This document shows positions 56,183 to 59,534 of a stretch of 59,534 nucleotides of DNA, piece after piece. Made by a program: the position numbers and the translations under genes. Location: contig CAIWDD010000056.1 in NCBI GenBank assembly GCA_903911355.1, positions 1 through 59,534 of the forward strand. The letters are read 5' to 3'. The stretch is from an uncultured Nodularia sp. (GTDB lineage Bacteria; Cyanobacteriota; Cyanobacteriia; Cyanobacteriales; Nostocaceae). Under the pieces are notes generated by a model that saw nothing but the letters and a program-made list of their open reading frames with translations, did not search any database and was not told the origin of the DNA. Each line of letters opens with the position of its first letter. Position 1 is the stretch's first letter.

Positions 56183-56317
56183 TTATTCAATGATGTGGAA
56201 ATAATAAGCTGCAACTAAGAAGTTAACAGCTAATAACACCAAGGCCCAGGCCGCACGGAAGGTGTAGGGGGGTTTAGCCCCCGTTGCTGGAACGGGGGAA
56301 TTTTGAACTTTAGCCAT
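56183..56317 (-). CDS. psaX: Photosystem I subunit PsaX
   Basis: A 44-residue, one-helix protein: MAKVQNSPVPATGAKPPYTF then RAAWALVLLAVNFLVAAYYF and HIIE. The AAWALVLLAVNFLVAAYYF helix matches PsaX of Thermosynechococcus and Anabaena. The start is the ATG at 56315-56317, with AAGGAGAA about 9 nt upstream; an upstream extension of 21 codons in frame (to 56380) is not conserved. PsaX binds one chlorophyll and a carotenoid region near PsaB. It follows lipA by 84 nt on the same strand. Confidence 0.95.
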   Translation of the reverse strand: MAKVQNSPVPATGAKPPYTFRAAWALVLLAVNFLVAAYYFHIIE

Positions 56318-56401
56318 CAGTCGTTCTCCTTCTTTTTTGACTTTATTCAGAAATACCAAACAGTCGTACCAAAAAACCAAAATCCTTTAAAAATATTTGT
56401 G

Positions 56402-57319
56402 TCAACCTTCCTCACCAGCATGGTAAGAGCTACGCACCAAAGGACCACAACGGACGTGGTTAAATCCCATTTCCCGTGCTACCCCTGATAGTGTATCAAA
56501 TTCTTCTGGTGTCCAGTATTTTTGCACTGGCAAATGTTCTAAGGAAGGACGCATATACTGGCCGATGGTGAGGCGATCGCATCCCACCGCCCTTAAATCC
56601 GCCATAGTTTCTATAACTTCTTCCCTGGTTTCACCGTGTCCCACCATTAAACCGGACTTAGTGGGGATTGTAGGATCAATTTCTTTCACCATAGCCAGCA
56701 CATTCAGGGAGCGATCGTACTTAGCACCCCGACGCACCGGACCTGTTAACCGCCGTACCGTCTCCACATTGTGATTAAAACAAGCCGGTTTAGCGGTGAC
56801 AATTGTGGCTATTCTTCCTCTTTGTCCCGACTCTCCCGCACCAGCGCCGCCCCAAAAATCTGGTGTTAGCACTTCGATTTGAGTTTCTGGATTTAACAGG
56901 CGAATATTATCTATTGTCTTGACAAAATGCCCCGCCCCCTGGTCTGGTAAATCATCACGGGCTACAGAAGTCAGAACCACATAACGTAATCCCAACATTT
57001 GCACAGCTTCAGCTACTTTTTGCGGTTCCTCTAAGTCAATAGGCATAGGGGCATGACCCTTATCTACTTGACAAAAAGCACAAGAGCGTGTACAAACAGG
57101 CCCTAATAGTAAGAAAGTGGCAGTTTTTTGACCATAGCATTCTCCTCGGTTGGGGCATCGTCCCTCTTCACAAATTGTATGAATTTGGCGTTGCTTAATA
57201 ATCCGTTGTACAGTAGAAAGCTCACTAGCCCTGCCAATAGAGCGGCGTAACCAGCTAGGCATAGTTAGGCTCCCGGTGGGGAGGGGTTGGGGTGCTGGTT
57301 GTGGCGTAGTCATAGACAT
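56402..57319 (-). CDS. lipA: Lipoyl synthase
   Basis: A 305-residue radical-SAM enzyme. The auxiliary cluster motif is [12 protein letters not shown] (three cysteines), the radical-SAM motif is CTRSCAFC and the conserved C-terminal RSSYHA serine follows. It inserts two sulfur atoms into octanoyl groups on the E2 subunits of dehydrogenases and on H protein. [14 protein letters not shown] stretch (about 179-193) follows LTPDFWG. Two starts, ATG 57319 and ATG 57313, are equally good. The gene lies between ndhB and psaX on the same strand. Many cyanobacteria have two lipA copies; this may be either. Confidence 0.93.
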   Translation of the reverse strand: MSMTTPQPAPQPLPTGSLTMPSWLRRSIGRASELSTVQRIIKQRQIHTICEEGRCPNRGECYGQKTATFLLLGPVCTRSCAFCQVDKGHAPMPIDLEEPQKVAEAVQMLGLRYVVLTSVARDDLPDQGAGHFVKTIDNIRLLNPETQIEVLTPDFWGGAGAGESGQRGRIATIVTAKPACFNHNVETVRRLTGPVRRGAKYDRSLNVLAMVKEIDPTIPTKSGLMVGHGETREEVIETMADLRAVGCDRLTIGQYMRPSLEHLPVQKYWTPEEFDTLSGVAREMGFNHVRCGPLVRSSYHAGEEG

Positions 57320-57386
57320 TTAAGCAATATCCAAAAGTACTGTAGCCCTAATGATGGCTTTGACACAAATCTAACATAATTCACCA

Positions 57387-57409
57387 GGGGTGCTAGTTTC
57401 TGGCACCCC
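57387..57409. terminator. Hairpin downstream of ndhB
   Basis: GGGGTGC (57387-57393) pairs with GCACCCC (57403-57409) over a 9-nt loop, 20 nt past the ndhB stop in the minus direction. There is no T-run, so termination strength is uncertain. Confidence 0.45.
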
Positions 57410-57429
57410 CTAAAGTTGCAACATCCAAT

Positions 57430-58992
57430 CTACAACTCTTCTAGTTCTGGTGTTGAGACTATACTTACCTGGGTTTTCTCCGCCGCTGTTGCTTGTAGCA
57501 TTGCAGTATTAGAGATAGAATTATTAGCCAGTGTAAATAGTGGATTGGACAAAATACCCGCGATGGAAGTCGCAATTAGAGTTACTATTAGTCCCACTTG
57601 CAAAGGTCTAAACCCTGGCAAGTTCCACTGTACTGCTGGATAATTTTTGACTACCTCTGACATTTCCTGGGGTTCTTTGACTACCATCATTTTTACCACG
57701 CGAATGTAGTAATAGATGGAGACAACACTAGTAACTAAGCCCAGTAAAACTAACCAGTAAAGTCCAGCTTGCCAACCAGCCCAGAACAGGTAAATCTTGC
57801 CAAAAAACCCAGCTAATGGCGGAATCCCACCCAAGGAAAGTAGAGATATACTCAAACCGAGTGTAAGCAGTGGGTCTTTTTGATACAATCCAGAGTATTC
57901 GGCAATTTGGTCTGTTCCTGTCCGTAGGGAGAAGAGAATCACGCAGGTAAAACCGCACAGGTTCATGAACAAATACACCATGAGGTAAAATACCATGCTG
58001 GCGTATCCCGCTTCAGTTCCCGCAATCATGCCAATCATCACAAATCCAGCTTGAGCAATGGATGAATAAGCTAACATCCGCTTCATGCTAGTTTGGGCCA
58101 GGGCGACTATGTTACCCAATACCATACTTAGGACTGCAAGGGCAGTGAAAATAAATCTCCATTCCTCCGCAACTAGGGGGAATACTGTTGTCAGCAAGCG
58201 AATGGCCAGGGCAAACCCAGCGGCTTTGGAACCCACCGATAAAAAAGCAATCACCGGGGTGGGAGCGCCTTCGTAAACGTCTGGGGTCCACTGGTGAAAG
58301 GGTGCGGCGGAGATTTTAAAGCCGATACCGGCAATCACGAAAATCAGGGCAATTACCAAACCTAAAGACTGACCAACGTTTGCCGCAGCAATACCATTAG
58401 AAATCGCCCCTAATTCTGTTTGTCCACCTGATAGACCATACAGCAGGGAAACACCGTATAAAAATATTGCTGTACTGGAGGCTCCAATCAACAGGTATTT
58501 CAGCGCAGCTTCGTTAGATCGCGGATCACGCTTAGTATAACCTGTGAGTAAGTAAGAGGAAATACTGAGGGTTTCCAGTGAGATGAAAATCATCACCAAC
58601 TCACTAGCACCGGATAAAAACATCCCTCCCACGGTAGCAGTGAGCAAAATAGCAATAAATTCTGCTAAAGCAGTACCACTTTGCTCAATGTAGCGAATTG
58701 ACATCAATATAGTTACCGCAGCAGACAAGGCAATAATACCGCGAAAAACAATACTCAGGTCATCACCAATAAAGCTCCCGGTAAAGGAAATGGGATTAGT
58801 AGCATCCCATTGAAAATAGAGAGCGCCAACCGCAGCCACTAAACCCGCGATCGCCACATATCCAATCCAGCGTGAGGAGCTACGTCCCAAAATCAAATCA
58901 ACAATCAAAACCCCTAAGAGGGTGACAATTACAATCCCCTCTGGCAAAATCGTTCCAGCATTTAACTGGGATGTCAGATTAGAAAAATCCAT
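57430..58992 (-). CDS. ndhB: NAD(P)H-quinone oxidoreductase subunit 2 (NdhB)
   Basis: A 520-residue polytopic subunit of the NuoN/NdhB family: [20 protein letters not shown] with the conserved Glu, [40 protein letters not shown] (Lys and His motif) and [19 protein letters not shown]. NdhB belongs to the shared membrane arm of all NDH-1 complexes, including the CO2-uptake one encoded in this window, so a single copy serves respiration, cyclic electron flow and CO2 uptake. The start is the ATG at 58990-58992. It lies upstream of lipA and psaX on the same strand. Confidence 0.96.
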   Translation of the reverse strand: MDFSNLTSQLNAGTILPEGIVIVTLLGVLIVDLILGRSSSRWIGYVAIAGLVAAVGALYFQWDATNPISFTGSFIGDDLSIVFRGIIALSAAVTILMSIRYIEQSGTALAEFIAILLTATVGGMFLSGASELVMIFISLETLSISSYLLTGYTKRDPRSNEAALKYLLIGASSTAIFLYGVSLLYGLSGGQTELGAISNGIAAANVGQSLGLVIALIFVIAGIGFKISAAPFHQWTPDVYEGAPTPVIAFLSVGSKAAGFALAIRLLTTVFPLVAEEWRFIFTALAVLSMVLGNIVALAQTSMKRMLAYSSIAQAGFVMIGMIAGTEAGYASMVFYLMVYLFMNLCGFTCVILFSLRTGTDQIAEYSGLYQKDPLLTLGLSISLLSLGGIPPLAGFFGKIYLFWAGWQAGLYWLVLLGLVTSVVSIYYYIRVVKMMVVKEPQEMSEVVKNYPAVQWNLPGFRPLQVGLIVTLIATSIAGILSNPLFTLANNSISNTAMLQATAAEKTQVSIVSTPELEEL

Positions 58993-59453
58993 GAGATATA
59001 TAGGTTTTGACGATTAGACATTAAGGAAGCATCTGAGTTTATTCTATTGTTACGGCTGGATATTTTCGATATTTCTGTAAGGTTTTCTCAAAAATTCTTC
59101 CCCTGTCATCCATTGTTGGCAAGTATGCCGAATGTAACAAATTGTTACAACATCCCATTCAATCCCAAAAAGAATCCCATAGCGTTTTGAGTAGAGAAGA
59201 TATCGAATTTATTCCCCTACTATACATATTACACCTACCGAATAACTGGACTTTAGACTAAAAATACAAGCTGCTTGAATAATCCCTAAGTAGTGAGACA
59301 CTTGTCCAAGGAAAGGAGAACTAATGTCTGAGTCGTTAAATTTTTGCAGTCCTGGTTAGGTAATAAGTAGAAAATAAACCCCAAAATAACCGGTATTTTG
59401 GGGTATTATCGCTGATGTATCCTCATGGTTAATCAAATAGCCATTTATTACCC
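58993..59453. other. Spacer upstream of ndhB and of the last partial ORF
   Basis: About 460 nt, AT-rich, containing the ndhB promoter region, the palindrome at 59378-59404 and no gene that I can recognise. Confidence 0.45.
59378..59404. terminator. Palindrome upstream of the partial Rpn/DUF4351-like ORF
   Basis: ACCCCAAAATA (59378-59388), ACCGG loop, TATTTTGGGGT (59394-59404): a perfect 11-bp stem. On the plus strand ATTAT follows. It could end an upstream transcript or sit in the leader of the ORF at 59454. Confidence 0.5.
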
Positions 59454-59534
59454 ATGTCCTTTGACAATCTCTGCAAGCTACTATCAGAAAAACACCCCCA
59501 AAGGTTCGCCAGTTGGGTATTAGGGACACAGCAA
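59454..59534 (+). CDS. Start of a cyanobacterial Rpn/DUF4351-like ORF (cut by the window end)
   Basis: An ATG at 59454-59456 opens a frame that runs to the end of the window: MSFDNLCKLLSEKHPQRFAS and then WVLGTQQ, 27 residues. This N-terminus (SFDNLCKLLxEKxPxRFAxWVLG) is one I associate with the abundant cyanobacterial PD-(D/E)XK/DUF4351 proteins. It is too short for certainty. If right, it is a second family member besides the one at 43946. Confidence 0.6.
   Translation, partial: MSFDNLCKLLSEKHPQRFASWVLGTQQ

Overview
The window is cyanobacterial chromosome, almost certainly from a filamentous, heterocyst-forming (Nostocales) species. This rests on cytochrome b6f, photosystem I and NDH-1 genes (petB, petD, petM, psaX, ndhB, an ndhF3/ndhD3/cupA-type operon), a dnaE gene split by a DnaE-type intein, a short Anabaena-type KaiA, repeated HIP1 octamers (GCGATCGC, e.g. 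at 4213, 6401, 7123 and 25752), heptamer STRR repeats and a dispersed hairpin repeat family (GATCCCCGACTTCT). No rRNA, tRNA or CRISPR array was recognised.

Layout. 1-4070: the tail of a TPR protein, an array of hairpins, then a divergent cluster (secreted trypsin-like protease and COP23-domain protein on the minus strand; membrane serine/threonine kinase and a truncated second protease on the plus strand). 4070-7966: glycerate kinase, Ycf20, a putative lipoprotein and a GT39 glycosyltransferase. 7921-17445: a large hybrid histidine kinase with degenerate receivers, a 1.36 kb stretch with no gene, kaiABC and a TolC-type protein. 17665-25544: a dead TnpB gene, an NblB-like HEAT protein with a CpcS-type lyase, an S2P protease, a degenerate MBL protein, ctpA, and petBD. 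25545-33062: mobile-element debris, an anti-sigma-type ATPase, a zinc-ribbon membrane protein, the N-terminal half of split DnaE with its N-intein, and a PAS/GAF histidine kinase. 33575-38619: DUF2237, NblR, NAD kinase, Ycf39, petM and pdxA.

38849-46200: the ndhF3-ndhD3-cupA CO2-uptake operon, which ends without a cupS gene. It is followed by a 128-bp tandem duplication of hairpin repeats and an orphan hsdS-Rpn nuclease pair. 46511-51757: a kdp potassium-uptake operon (kdpA, kdpB, small kdpF/G-like, short kdpD) from which kdpC is missing. 51857-59534: an RNase D-like exonuclease, a CAP-domain protein, an orphan N4-cytosine-type methyltransferase, LarE, an amino-acid ABC permease, psaX, lipA, ndhB, and the first codons of an Rpn/DUF4351-like ORF.

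How the genes fit together. Several loci belong to one physiological theme: photosynthetic electron flow and its upkeep (petBD, petM, psaX, ndhB, ndhF3/D3/cupA, ctpA, ycf39) and antenna assembly or turnover (cpcS, nblB-like, nblR). The clock genes lie divergent from a hybrid kinase whose receiver domains look unable to accept phosphate. The least explained unit is the TPR/trypsin/COP23/kinase/trypsin cluster at the left end, which I read as a candidate envelope signalling-proteolysis module. The clearest oddities of gene content are the missing kdpC, the missing cupS and the solitary hsdS-nuclease pair.
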